Positions 27,257 through 35,622 of a stretch of 64,000 nucleotides of DNA are shown here, piece by piece. Origin of the DNA: Crassaminicella thermophila (GTDB taxonomy: Bacteria; Bacillota; Clostridia; Peptostreptococcales; Thermotaleaceae); NCBI RefSeq assembly GCF_008152325.1, contig NZ_CP042243.1, forward strand, positions 2,113,026 through 2,177,025, in the 5' to 3' direction. Every line of letters begins with the position of its first letter. Position 1 is the stretch's first letter. The notes under the pieces were generated by a model. It ran no database searches. It was not told the origin of the DNA and worked only from the letters and a program-made list of their open reading frames with translations. The position numbers and the translations under genes are program-made.

Positions 27257-27562
27257 ATGTTTATGCATCTTCCTATGCCACCATTTAGTCTACCTTTTGG
27301 ACCTTCCTTTGGACCTAATGGTCCACCTTTAGCTCCACCTCCATCACAAATTCCTGAAATGACCCCATATAAAGTAGATCCTGGTTCCATCAGACGATGC
27401 AAATATAGATACACGTATATTTGGCTAAAAAATGGTGACAATTTCTGGTTCTATCCTGTATATATAGGTAGAAAATCCATATCTGGTTATAGATGGATTG
27501 GCTTTTGGTGGATATATTATGGTACAGATTTAAAAAGAATTGAATCATTTGTATGTGTTTAA
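27257..27562 (+). CDS. Pro-rich short protein with aromatic C-terminal domain
   Basis: 101 residues, ATG behind AAAGGAG. The N-terminal 35 residues are Pro/Gly/Phe-rich (PPFSLPFGPSFGPNGPPLAP), as in surface or spore-layer proteins. The remaining 65 form a Trp/Tyr/Arg-rich unit (RRCKYRYTYIWLKNGDNFWF, then GYRWIGFWWIYYGTDLKRIESFVC) with Cys at both ends. I have seen this kind of domain in clostridial hypothetical proteins but know no function. A weak sigma-K-like promoter precedes it. It is transcribed alone and converges with rluD. Confidence 0.7.
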   Translation: MFMHLPMPPFSLPFGPSFGPNGPPLAPPPSQIPEMTPYKVDPGSIRRCKYRYTYIWLKNGDNFWFYPVYIGRKSISGYRWIGFWWIYYGTDLKRIESFVCV

Positions 27563-27570
27563 TCTATAAA

Positions 27571-27600
27571 AATAAACAGCTCCTTAAGAAGCTGTTTATT
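27571..27600. terminator. Bidirectional terminator
   Basis: AATAAACAGCT / AGCTGTTTATT with TTTT on the plus side and a T-rich end on the minus side. Confidence 0.85.
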
Positions 27601-27607
27601 TTTTCTC

Positions 27608-28525
27608 CTATGTTCTTAGTTTCTCTATTAGTTCTTCAATATCTTTTGGAACAGAAGCTTTTACCTCTATACGCTCATTTGTTCTTGGCTGATAAAAAGT
27701 CAATGTCTCTGCATGAAGTGCCTGTCTTTTTATAAGTTTTTCATCTACAGATCCATATAATTCATCTCCTATAAGAGGATGTCCTATATGGGTCATATGT
27801 ACACGAATCTGATGGGTTCTACCAGTTTCTAATTTAACCCTTACAACAGTAGCTTCCTCAAATCTGTTTATAACTTCATAGTGAGTTACAGAAGGCTGTC
27901 CACCTTCATAAACTTTTCTTTTAATACTTTCAGGCTCCTCTCTTCCAATAGGCGCACAAATTGTTCCCCTATCTTCTTTAATCCTTCCTTTTACTACAGC
28001 CAAATATATTTTTTCAACCAAGTTTTCTTGCATTTGCTTTGATAACTCTTGTTGTGCAAATGGGTTTTTGGCAATAATAATCAATCCAGACGTATCTCGA
28101 TCTAATCTGTTTACAAATCGAATTTTAAAGTTTTCTTTTTTCTCTTGCATATAAAAAACTATTGCATTTGCCATCGTTCCTGTAGGATGGCCTTTTGTAG
28201 GATGTACTACAATACCTGGTTCCTTATTTACAATTAGCAAATCTACATCTTCATATACAACTTCTATTGGAATATCTTCAGGTTCAAATTGATTTGACTC
28301 TTCTTCCATAATTACCTTAACAAAATCACCTTTTCTTAAGACTGCATGAAAAGGTATTCTATTTTCATTAACCAATATGCCTTTTTTTCTTTTAAGTTTT
28401 CTTACCAATCTGCTAGACAATCTCATTTTATCATATAATATTTCTTTTAATGTCATTCCTGCGTGTTCTGCATCCACTTTAAATGTTAATATATTTGAAC
28501 AAATTTCCTTTGATTCATATTTCAC
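27608..28525 (-). CDS. RluA-family 23S rRNA pseudouridine synthase (RluD-like)
   Basis: Converts uridine to pseudouridine in rRNA. An S4-like N-terminal domain (SSRLVRKLKRKKGILVNE) is followed by the catalytic domain with RLDRDTSGLIIIAKN, which contains the catalytic Asp, and the ETGRTHQIRVHMTHIGHPL motif. Start: the GTG at 28525 has AGGTGG 5 nt upstream; the frame also holds a GTG three codons earlier that overlaps that RBS. 305 residues, normal for RluD/YlyB-like enzymes. Lies 26 nt after the nudix gene, so the two are probably co-transcribed. Confidence 0.9.
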   Translation of the reverse strand: MKYESKEICSNILTFKVDAEHAGMTLKEILYDKMRLSSRLVRKLKRKKGILVNENRIPFHAVLRKGDFVKVIMEEESNQFEPEDIPIEVVYEDVDLLIVNKEPGIVVHPTKGHPTGTMANAIVFYMQEKKENFKIRFVNRLDRDTSGLIIIAKNPFAQQELSKQMQENLVEKIYLAVVKGRIKEDRGTICAPIGREEPESIKRKVYEGGQPSVTHYEVINRFEEATVVRVKLETGRTHQIRVHMTHIGHPLIGDELYGSVDEKLIKRQALHAETLTFYQPRTNERIEVKASVPKDIEELIEKLRT

Positions 28526-28551
28526 TAAATCCACCTACTATCTTAAAAAGT

Positions 28552-28992
28552 CTACACTTTATTATATTGATTTATATTATCTGCGTCAATTTCAAATATT
28601 TTTTCTCCTACAAAAATAATTTTTTCTACAATAGGTTTGTCTGCTTCTGTAAATGTAAACTTTTCTAGTTCTTTAATCGTAACCCATTTAAAATCATTAC
28701 ATTCAATAGCTTTAGGTTCTCCTAAAACTGCATCGCATAAATAACACAGTAATAATATAGTTTTATCATTATATTTATGATAAACTACTTTAAAAATATC
28801 CTTTACCTGAATGTCTAAATCTAGTTCTTCTTTTATTTCTCTTTCTAAACACTGCTTTGGAGCCTCTTCATCTTCTAATTTTCCTCCTGCAAACTCCCAT
28901 TTAAAAACATTTTCAGTCTTTACATATCTTTGTGCTATAAGTATCTTTCTATCTCTCCTTATAATTCCTGCTATAACAATTAAAGGCTTCAT
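28552..28992 (-). CDS. MutT-like Nudix hydrolase
   Basis: 146 residues; RBS GAGGTGATG. The Nudix box is present: GGKLEDEEAPKQCLEREI followed by KEELDLDI (G-x5-E-x7-R-E-x2-E-E). FEWEFAGGK-type residues before it (FKWEFAGGK) are typical of MutT/8-oxo-dGTPases. The likely role is removal of oxidised or other non-canonical nucleoside triphosphates; the exact substrate cannot be told. Confidence 0.88.
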   Translation of the reverse strand: MKPLIVIAGIIRRDRKILIAQRYVKTENVFKWEFAGGKLEDEEAPKQCLEREIKEELDLDIQVKDIFKVVYHKYNDKTILLLCYLCDAVLGEPKAIECNDFKWVTIKELEKFTFTEADKPIVEKIIFVGEKIFEIDADNINQYNKV

Positions 28993-29101
28993 TTACATCA
29001 CCTCTTTGCTCTTAATAAAATTAGGTTTTCCAGCTATAAAATATTTAGACTTATTTTCTTACATTTTGTAAATAATCTTTATAGATACTTTTTCATTCTC
29101 T

Positions 29102-29129
29102 TTAACAAGCATGATAAATATGTTACAAT
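29102..29129 (+). promoter_or_regulatory. Candidate promoter of nadK
   Basis: TTAACA (29102-29107) and TACAAT (29124-29129), 16-bp spacer, 40 nt before the start. Confidence 0.45.
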
Positions 29130-29168
29130 GTATTAAATAATTCAAAACGTGGAAATGAGGTGGATTTC

Positions 29169-29981
29169 ATGACCAAAATCCAAACACGTATAATAAATAT
29201 TGTAGCTAACGATCGGCCTATCTCAAAAGAAATTAGCAGAATTTTAAAACAAAAACTTGAAAATAATGGTTTTATCATTCCAGAAAAATTTTCATTTGAA
29301 GCAGATTTAATTATATGTATTGGAGGAGATGGATCATTTCTTCGCACATTGCATGAATATAATTTCCCTGATATTCCTATTATCGGTGTAAATACAGGAC
29401 ATTTAGGATTTTTTCAAGAATTATCCCCTTATCAGCTAGATGAATTTATTTTTCGTTATGAAAAAGGTGATTATACAATACAAGAGCTTCATCCTGTTGA
29501 AGCTCTTGTATGTACAAAAAGTCACTGTATTGAAATTATTGGGATTAACGAAATAACTATAAAAGGTGATAAATCCAGAACAGTCCATCTAAACATATCA
29601 TTAGATGATAGTTTTTTAGAAAAATTTAGTGGAGATGGTGTTTTAGTATCAACCCCTGCCGGTAGTACTGCCTATAACTATTCTTTAGGTGGAAGTATTG
29701 TAGATCCTAGACTAAATCTATTACAAATCACACCTATCGCACCTATTACTACTACTGCTTATCGCTCTTTTACTTCTAGCATTATAGTACCGAAAGATTC
29801 TATTATAAAAATTTATCCTGAATATACTTTTGAAAACTCTATTCTTATTGTTACAGACGGTATGGAACATAAACATTATGAAATTGAAGAAATCCTGTTA
29901 AGAATGTCTGATTTAAGACCTAAAATATTACGGTTAAAAGATTATGATTTTTGGAATAAAGTAAAAGAAAAATTTCTATAA
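29169..29981 (+). CDS. nadK: NAD kinase
   Basis: Phosphorylates NAD to NADP. 270 residues from the ATG at 29169 (RBS GAGGTGG); three codons earlier a GTG overlaps the RBS. Motifs: GGDGSFLRT (catalytic Asp), NTGHLGFFQ and the conserved TPAGSTAYNYSLGG. In many clostridia nadK sits near recN or argR; here it is a single gene with its own terminator. Confidence 0.94.
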   Translation: MTKIQTRIINIVANDRPISKEISRILKQKLENNGFIIPEKFSFEADLIICIGGDGSFLRTLHEYNFPDIPIIGVNTGHLGFFQELSPYQLDEFIFRYEKGDYTIQELHPVEALVCTKSHCIEIIGINEITIKGDKSRTVHLNISLDDSFLEKFSGDGVLVSTPAGSTAYNYSLGGSIVDPRLNLLQITPIAPITTTAYRSFTSSIIVPKDSIIKIYPEYTFENSILIVTDGMEHKHYEIEEILLRMSDLRPKILRLKDYDFWNKVKEKFL

Positions 29982-29986
29982 ATTTA

Positions 29987-30013
29987 AAAGAGATGACCTT
30001 AGTCATCTCTTTT
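29987..30013. terminator. Terminator between nadK and the symporter gene
   Basis: AAAAGAGATGAC / GTCATCTCTTTT with a 3-nt loop and T run on the plus side. Confidence 0.85.
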
Positions 30014-30014
30014 T

Positions 30015-31292
30015 TTATACAATTGCTTTATCTTCTACTTTAGAATTGTATACTACTTCATTGAATTCTCCTTCTGACTTTGCAATAATTACTGTACACA
30101 TAGCATCACCAGTAATGTTAATTGCAGTTCTACACATATCTAGTATTCTGTCTATACCAATTATCATAGCAATTCCTTCTACTGGTAATCCAACTGCTTG
30201 AAGCACCATAGACAACATGATAAGTCCAACTCCTGGTACCCCTGCTGTTCCTATAGATGCTAATGTTGCTGTTAATATAACTGTTAATATAGCACTAAAT
30301 GATAATGGCAATCCATAAAGCTGTGATATAAATATAGTTGCAGCACCCTGCATAATTGCAGTACCATCCATATTAATAGTTGCACCTAAAGGAATAGTAA
30401 AAGATGCAATACTTTTATTTACACCAAGTCTTTCTTCTACAGTTTCAAGAGTAACAGGTAATGTCGCACTTGAACTTGCTGTTGAAAAAGCAACGCTCAT
30501 AGCAGGCCAAAATTTCTTAAAGAATGTAATTGGATTAAGTCTTGTAAACGCAACTAACATACCTGTATAAGTAAATCCTGCATGTAACAACAATGCAAAC
30601 AATACACAGAACATATATTTTGCTAGAGGCTTCATTGCATCGAACCCTAATCCTGAAAAAGTTTTTGCAATTAAACAGAATACTCCAAATGGTGCAAGAA
30701 GCATAACGATTTCAACCATTTTCATCATTAAATCATTTAATTTGTCAAATGCATCTTTTACAGACTGTAATTTTTCTCCTAATGCAGCTATAGCAGCTCC
30801 CATAAGAATTGCAAATGCTATAATCTGTAGCATAGATCCATTTGCCATAGCTGATATTGGATTTGTAGGCACCATATCTGTAATAACCGTAACTAATGCC
30901 TTTCCTTCCTTTATAGTTGGTTCAGTTTTTACTAAAGATGACATGTCTAGGCCTACTCCTGGTTGAACAACTGTTGAAAGTGCAATTGCAATTGTAATGG
31001 CAATTGCTGTTGTAAAAAGATAAAAAGCAATCGTCTTACTTCCTACTCTACCAAGTTTTCGAATGTCTGAAATAGATGATGCTCCATTTACAATAGAAAT
31101 GAATACCAATGGTACAACCATCATTTTAATAGCTCTTAAAAAAACAGTTCCTACAAGCGTAAATACCCCATTTACTAAAATAGTATCACGAAGATAGGAA
31201 GAACCCATTTTGTTTAGAACAAGACCTGTAATAAGACCAAATATTAGTCCGATAAAAATTTTTGTTGTTAAACTCATTTTTTTATTACTCAT
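30015..31292 (-). CDS. Dicarboxylate/amino acid:cation symporter (DAACS/SDF family)
   Basis: Sodium- or proton-coupled uptake of glutamate, aspartate or C4-dicarboxylates. 425 residues from the ATG at 31292 (AAAGGAGG at 6 nt); an ATG two codons earlier abuts the RBS. About eight membrane helices plus the serine-rich re-entrant loop (FSTASSSATLP) and the NMDGTAIMQGAA motif of helix 7 identify the family. The next gene upstream is a GlnL-like regulator whose terminator lies between them; a regulatory link is plausible because GlnK/GlnL of B. subtilis controls glutamine transport and use. Confidence 0.92.
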   Translation of the reverse strand: MSNKKMSLTTKIFIGLIFGLITGLVLNKMGSSYLRDTILVNGVFTLVGTVFLRAIKMMVVPLVFISIVNGASSISDIRKLGRVGSKTIAFYLFTTAIAITIAIALSTVVQPGVGLDMSSLVKTEPTIKEGKALVTVITDMVPTNPISAMANGSMLQIIAFAILMGAAIAALGEKLQSVKDAFDKLNDLMMKMVEIVMLLAPFGVFCLIAKTFSGLGFDAMKPLAKYMFCVLFALLLHAGFTYTGMLVAFTRLNPITFFKKFWPAMSVAFSTASSSATLPVTLETVEERLGVNKSIASFTIPLGATINMDGTAIMQGAATIFISQLYGLPLSFSAILTVILTATLASIGTAGVPGVGLIMLSMVLQAVGLPVEGIAMIIGIDRILDMCRTAINITGDAMCTVIIAKSEGEFNEVVYNSKVEDKAIV

Positions 31293-31422
31293 ATCCATCC
31301 TCCTTTATTAATTTATTAACATATAGTAATGATAAATCACATCCTACAGAATCCTACGCAAAACTACGCAATTATACTTCATTGTTTTTTCATATTAAAG
31401 AATTATCAAATAATTAATAATA

Positions 31423-31454
31423 AAAAAACTAAAACCACATGGTTTTAGTTTTTT
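31423..31454 (-). terminator. Terminator of the glnK/glnL-like operon
   Basis: Stem of 15 bp (AAAAAACTAAAACCA and its complement), 2-nt loop, overlapping the stop codon of the regulator gene. Confidence 0.88.
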
Positions 31455-32355
31455 AAAGCTCACTTTTTAACTCTACAATAATTCCTTCAATAAATTTCTT
31501 GACACTTATTTTACCTCCATAGTTTGATTTGCCACGGGCACAATCCATTTGTTTTCTTACCTCTTTAAAGTCAAACAATGTATTGGAATACCTCATAAAT
31601 ATATCATTTCCATAATCTTCTATGCCCATATTTGCAATATTTCCTAACGCTTTAATAATTGCCCTTCTAATCCTCTGTTCTATAGCACCCACATTAGATG
31701 AAATTTTATAATCATCTCTATATCTTTTGTTTAACATTTTATATAATTCTGATAGTTTCTGCTTAAGAAGCTGTGCTCTTATATCTTCTGTTTGTTCTAA
31801 TATCATTGAAATCATTTCAACAATATCATTACTTCCAGATTCTCCAAGAATTCCTAATTGCGAAAGTACTTTTTTAACCCGATCTTTTTCTGAAACTGTC
31901 TGAACATTTGTCATACCCGTATATTCTTTTAAAATATTCATATTATGAAATGCTTTTTCAAAAGATTGAATTACATTATGCATTGTTATCTTTTCTTTTA
32001 CTTTATTAATAACAGAAATCACTTCAACCACATTAATAGGCTTATGAATAAAAAATTCTATTCCCTTATTATATGCCTTTGATACTAAATCCTTCGATGT
32101 TACTTGTGAAATCATAATAAAATTTGTATTTATATTCATTTTCTTTATTTCAGACACAATCGCAATTCCATCTATTCCAGGAAGCAATAAATCTACTAAT
32201 ACAATATCAGGATTAAACTCTTTTATCTCTTTAATTGCATCTATTCCATTATCCCCTTCACCTATTACGTATCCTAAATCATGCTGAGAAATGATATTTT
32301 TTAAAACTTTTCTAACCCCTTTGTCATCATCTATAATATAAAAGTTATAGCTCAT
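31453..32355 (-). CDS. GlnL (YcbB)-like response regulator
   Basis: 300 residues. N-terminal receiver domain (IIDDDKGVRKVL, phospho-acceptor Asp in VLVDLLLPG, Lys in FIHKPINV) and a C-terminal part of about 170 residues that matches the YcbB/GlnL output type (helical, RQRI-like IEQRIRRAIIKALGNIANMG) rather than a standard HTH domain. Known GlnL activates glutamine transport and glutaminase genes. It follows the kinase gene by 12 nt, as expected for a cognate pair. Confidence 0.82.
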   Translation of the reverse strand: MSYNFYIIDDDKGVRKVLKNIISQHDLGYVIGEGDNGIDAIKEIKEFNPDIVLVDLLLPGIDGIAIVSEIKKMNINTNFIMISQVTSKDLVSKAYNKGIEFFIHKPINVVEVISVINKVKEKITMHNVIQSFEKAFHNMNILKEYTGMTNVQTVSEKDRVKKVLSQLGILGESGSNDIVEMISMILEQTEDIRAQLLKQKLSELYKMLNKRYRDDYKISSNVGAIEQRIRRAIIKALGNIANMGIEDYGNDIFMRYSNTLFDFKEVRKQMDCARGKSNYGGKISVKKFIEGIIVELKSEL

Positions 32356-32367
32356 TTCAATCTCCCC

Positions 32368-32841
32368 CTATATCAGCACTTCCATTGGAATTGTTATACG
32401 AAAAACAGTCTTTATATTTTTTTCTGACTTCACACAGATTTTACCTTTAAAATGGTTTTCTACAATATGTTTTACATGAGTTAGTCCTATACCTGTTGAC
32501 ATTTCTCCAGTTACTAAATTAAATTTTGTAGAAAATCCAGGCTCAAAAACCAAATCAATATCATCCTCTTCTATTCCACTACCATTGTCTATCACTTGAA
32601 AGATACAATCTGTTCCATCTATTTCTTCTGTAATAGTAATAACTCCAACTTCACCCATTGCTTCTATAGAATTCATAATTAGATTATTTAATACAGATAT
32701 TAATGGATAAAACTGACTCGTTTTAAAATCGTGTGTACATTTAAATCTCAAGATAATATTTTTATCTTGTGCATCAAGCATCTTTTGGGTATTTCCATTA
32801 ATAATTGTAAATATTTCTTCTATGCTCATATTAAGGCTCAC
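32368..32841 (-). CDS. Histidine kinase ATPase part (GlnK-like, C-terminal fragment)
   Basis: 157 residues if started at GTG 32841, or 153 from ATG 32829. It is a complete HATPase_c domain: N box NNLIMNSIEAMG, G1 DNGSGI, F box FEPGFSTK and G2 GIGLTHVKHIVE. It lacks a membrane part and the phospho-acceptor His, which are in the preceding frame. No good RBS precedes either start. Removing one A from the GAAGAAAAATG run before it would join both frames into one kinase (EENVSLNMSIEE), the size of GlnK (about 420). A true split kinase is the alternative. Confidence 0.75.
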   Translation of the reverse strand: MSLNMSIEEIFTIINGNTQKMLDAQDKNIILRFKCTHDFKTSQFYPLISVLNNLIMNSIEAMGEVGVITITEEIDGTDCIFQVIDNGSGIEEDDIDLVFEPGFSTKFNLVTGEMSTGIGLTHVKHIVENHFKGKICVKSEKNIKTVFRITIPMEVLI

Positions 32842-33628
32842 ATTTTTCTTCTGCTAATGTCTTTTCTATTCCTGTAACAACACGAATATAGTCTTTTTTG
32901 ATTTCATGTATATCCTTCGCCACTAATAAAGCATTATCTTTTAAAGTAGTATCTTCTAATTTTTCATATAGATCATAGCTTTTATTCATTGCTTCCTCAA
33001 TATCAATGGTTGACTTTCTCAAGAAAAATAATTCTGCTTTTAAATTTGCAATAAGCATTACTAATTCTCTGTATTTCTTTTCTCGTTGTTCTCTTTCATA
33101 TCGATTCATATAATAAATAACAGCATTATAAATATAAATTGTAAGCAAAGCCCTTCCCAGTCCCATTAAAATAATAGCTAAGATTACTTTTTCAAAAGAA
33201 TATGCTTCTATTTCCCTTCTTAAAAATACTTCCACCATATTTGACATACTATCACAAAACCACAAGGATGCTATAAACATAATAGGTTTATTGAGTTTAC
33301 CTCGTACATTAAGTAGAACAAATAATATCCCAAACAATATATAAAATATCCCTACAGGATAATAAAGGTGAATTATCTCATCAAAGTTTGCCTGAGGATG
33401 AGACACTATATATACAAAAGATCTAAATAGAAAAACCCATACACCTATAATATTTGTAGCTGTAATAATAGAAATATCTTTAAAATAAATCAGTAAAAGA
33501 GAAAGTACTACTACCCCTAAAGTAAATCTAAAAGCTGTTGAAAAAGGGCTTAAATAAATCTGACCCATAAACACTGTTGCAATACAAATTGTAAAATATT
33601 TTTCTGCTTTTTTTATAGTTCGTGCCAA
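32831..33628 (-). CDS. Histidine kinase sensor part (GlnK-like, N-terminal fragment)
   Basis: 265 residues from a TTG start (33626-33628) behind GAGGGTG. Six or so membrane helices fill residues 12-175, followed by a coiled region and an H box with the candidate phospho-His at 241 (KDIHEIKKDYIRV). It ends at TAA 32831-32833, just where the ATPase domain should begin, and overlaps that frame. The membrane-plus-SpoB-type H box layout is that of GlnK/YcbA sensors. Together with the following two frames it makes a sensor-ATPase-regulator operon. Confidence 0.75.
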   Translation of the reverse strand: MARTIKKAEKYFTICIATVFMGQIYLSPFSTAFRFTLGVVVLSLLLIYFKDISIITATNIIGVWVFLFRSFVYIVSHPQANFDEIIHLYYPVGIFYILFGILFVLLNVRGKLNKPIMFIASLWFCDSMSNMVEVFLRREIEAYSFEKVILAIILMGLGRALLTIYIYNAVIYYMNRYEREQREKKYRELVMLIANLKAELFFLRKSTIDIEEAMNKSYDLYEKLEDTTLKDNALLVAKDIHEIKKDYIRVVTGIEKTLAEEKCEP

Positions 33629-33640
33629 TATAACACCCTC

Positions 33641-34192
33641 TTAAATATTGTAATGCAATATTAATTCTGCTCCTGTTGATTTTTCATTTACTATAAGAAA
33701 ATTTAAAAACTTTATTTTACAATACTCTACTAATTCTTTCATGCTACACTTGCGTTCTTGAACCTCAAAAACGTCAACACAAACCTCATCCCATCCAAAA
33801 AATTTTAACCTTTCTGCCACGTCCTTGCTAATTAACCCTAATGGTATAGAACCAAATATATTCCCTCTTAAAACTTCATGAGTTTGCCAAAATTTATTAT
33901 GTACATCTAATGCCTTTGCTTCCTTAAGCTCATAAGTTCTTCTTTCTGAAAATTCTTCTAAATAAGTACCCTCATAATAATTCTTTTTTAATATAGGTTT
34001 ATAAAGAAAAGAAATTGTATTTATATTTTCTAACTTTATATCATTCGCTATTTTTTTCTTCTCTTTAAGTTCATCTTTTATATATTTACAAATTTTAATC
34101 ATTTCATCAATTAGTCCTTCTAATTGTATTTTATCTGCTGCTCTTTCTATTCTATCTGCTATTATTTTTATATTATGTATACTTTCCTTCAT
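33641..34192 (-). CDS. Hypothetical protein, first gene of the kinase operon
   Basis: 183 residues, ATG at 34192. The N-terminal third is a charged helix (DRIERAADKIQLEGLIDEMI; KYIKDELKEKKKIANDI), the rest mixed alpha/beta with FWQTHEVLRGNIFGSIPLG and ERLKFFGWDEVCVDVFEVQE. No signal peptide, no membrane helix, no family recognised. It is 12 nt upstream of the kinase, so probably in the same transcript; this may mean an accessory role in the signalling path, but nothing in the sequence proves it. Confidence 0.7.
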   Translation of the reverse strand: MKESIHNIKIIADRIERAADKIQLEGLIDEMIKICKYIKDELKEKKKIANDIKLENINTISFLYKPILKKNYYEGTYLEEFSERRTYELKEAKALDVHNKFWQTHEVLRGNIFGSIPLGLISKDVAERLKFFGWDEVCVDVFEVQERKCSMKELVEYCKIKFLNFLIVNEKSTGAELILHYNI

Positions 34193-34313
34193 GCATATCC
34201 CCTTCCAACGCTTTAAAACATTGTTATTCTTTATTATAGCATTAAGACTATTTCTTTTATATATAAATTTGAAGTACAGGTAATCATAATCCCCTGTACT
34301 CCTTATATTTTTT

Positions 34314-34949
34314 CTATTTTTTTATAAGTTCTTCAAATCTTGAATTGACTTCTCCTTCCGTCCAGCTATTATAAAATTCTCCTGATTTATAGAAATACAA
34401 TTCTTTTGTTTTTTTCTCAAATTTCCATACTCCATTTAAAAAAGCATATTCATTCGTTGATAATAGATCTTCAATAATACGAGTATTTTCATTATACAAC
34501 TCTTCATAAGTTTCTTTTAAACTATTGTATTCTAGTCCCATCCTTAAATAAGTATCTATTGCCATCGCTTTTAGTACCCAATTGTAACCATTTATCTGCT
34601 TAATAAAAAGCTTTCTATAATATTTCTCTTTTACAAATATAATCGTATCTATATCTAATGTTGGTTTATATCCTTTTTCTAAATTCGCAAATAAATTTTG
34701 ATCTAAAGACAAATATCCTTCTTTTTTAAAAGGCCCTAAAAGTTCCTTTATCATTACCTCATCTTCAATATCTTTTAAAAATTTTTCTAATTCCTCTTCC
34801 TCAAATTCTCTATCTAAATCTAAATTGTATAAAATATCTCTAAAAATCTCTCTATTTACCCAAATCCAATCTATATCTTTAAAATTATCTATATCTAAAA
34901 TTTTATTTAATGAAGCCTTAGAAATTCTTTCTAAAATAATTCTTTTCAA
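34314..34949 (-). CDS. Hypothetical protein
   Basis: 211 residues, ATG at 34949. Rich in Glu, Lys, Tyr and Trp, with no Cys, predicted mostly helical (EFEEEELEKFLKDIEDEVM; SLKETYEELYNENTRIIEDL). No signal, membrane helix or known motif. Its coding nature is supported by length and normal codon composition. A hairpin (AGTACAGG ... CCTGTACT, 34273-34300) lies between it and the next downstream gene on the same strand, so it is likely a separate unit. Confidence 0.65.
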   Translation of the reverse strand: MKRIILERISKASLNKILDIDNFKDIDWIWVNREIFRDILYNLDLDREFEEEELEKFLKDIEDEVMIKELLGPFKKEGYLSLDQNLFANLEKGYKPTLDIDTIIFVKEKYYRKLFIKQINGYNWVLKAMAIDTYLRMGLEYNSLKETYEELYNENTRIIEDLLSTNEYAFLNGVWKFEKKTKELYFYKSGEFYNSWTEGEVNSRFEELIKK

Positions 34950-35051
34950 ATCATCACCACCATAATTTTTTATTCAAAAACCTTAAATGAATATAAAACA
35001 TATTTTAACATATACTTATTCAAAATACTACATAGATAAAAGGAGGTTTTT

Positions 35052-35555
35052 ATGAAGAAAGCAGTTTTTTTAGATAGAGATGGTGTTATAAATGATAATA
35101 AAAAACCTGTGAACAAACCAGAAGACTTAATCCTTTATCCTTGGACCATTGATGCACTAAAAATGTTAAGTAAAGCTGATTTTTTACTATTTGTCGTTAC
35201 AAATCAGGGAGGTATCGAAATGGGCTATTTTACTGAAGATGATTTACATCGTATCCATAATGAAATGACAAAAATATTTCAGTCAGAAAAAATTTCTATT
35301 CATGATATTGCATACTGCCCTCATTTCAAAACCAAATGTACTTGTAGAAAGCCATCACCAGGAATGCTCTTAGAACTTGCGAAAAAATATCATATTGATC
35401 TTAAATCTTCTTATATGGTAGGAGATCGAGAAATGGACATAGAAGCCGGATTTAAAGCTGGATGCAAAACAATTAAGATTGGAAAGCCTTGTAAAAATGC
35501 AGATTATACCGTTTACAATTTGTTAGAAGCTGCAAAACTTATTGTTCATTTATAA
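35052..35555 (+). CDS. HAD-IIIA phosphatase, GmhB/HisB-N-like
   Basis: 167 residues, RBS AGGAGG. HAD motif I FLDRDGVIND, motif II VTNQGG, motif III Lys (RKPSPGML) and motif IV GDREMDIEAG. The zinc loop CPHFKTKCTCRKP gives C-x-H and C-x-C as in D-glycero-D-manno-heptose-1,7-bisphosphate 7-phosphatase. Without other heptose genes here the natural substrate is open; sugar bisphosphates are likely. A glycolipid glycosyltransferase follows after 67 nt. Confidence 0.85.
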   Translation: MKKAVFLDRDGVINDNKKPVNKPEDLILYPWTIDALKMLSKADFLLFVVTNQGGIEMGYFTEDDLHRIHNEMTKIFQSEKISIHDIAYCPHFKTKCTCRKPSPGMLLELAKKYHIDLKSSYMVGDREMDIEAGFKAGCKTIKIGKPCKNADYTVYNLLEAAKLIVHL

Positions 35556-35622
35556 ATTTCTTTAAATAACAGATAAAATTTTCTATAAAAATGGTATAAT
35601 GTACATTTGGGAGGTGAGCTAC

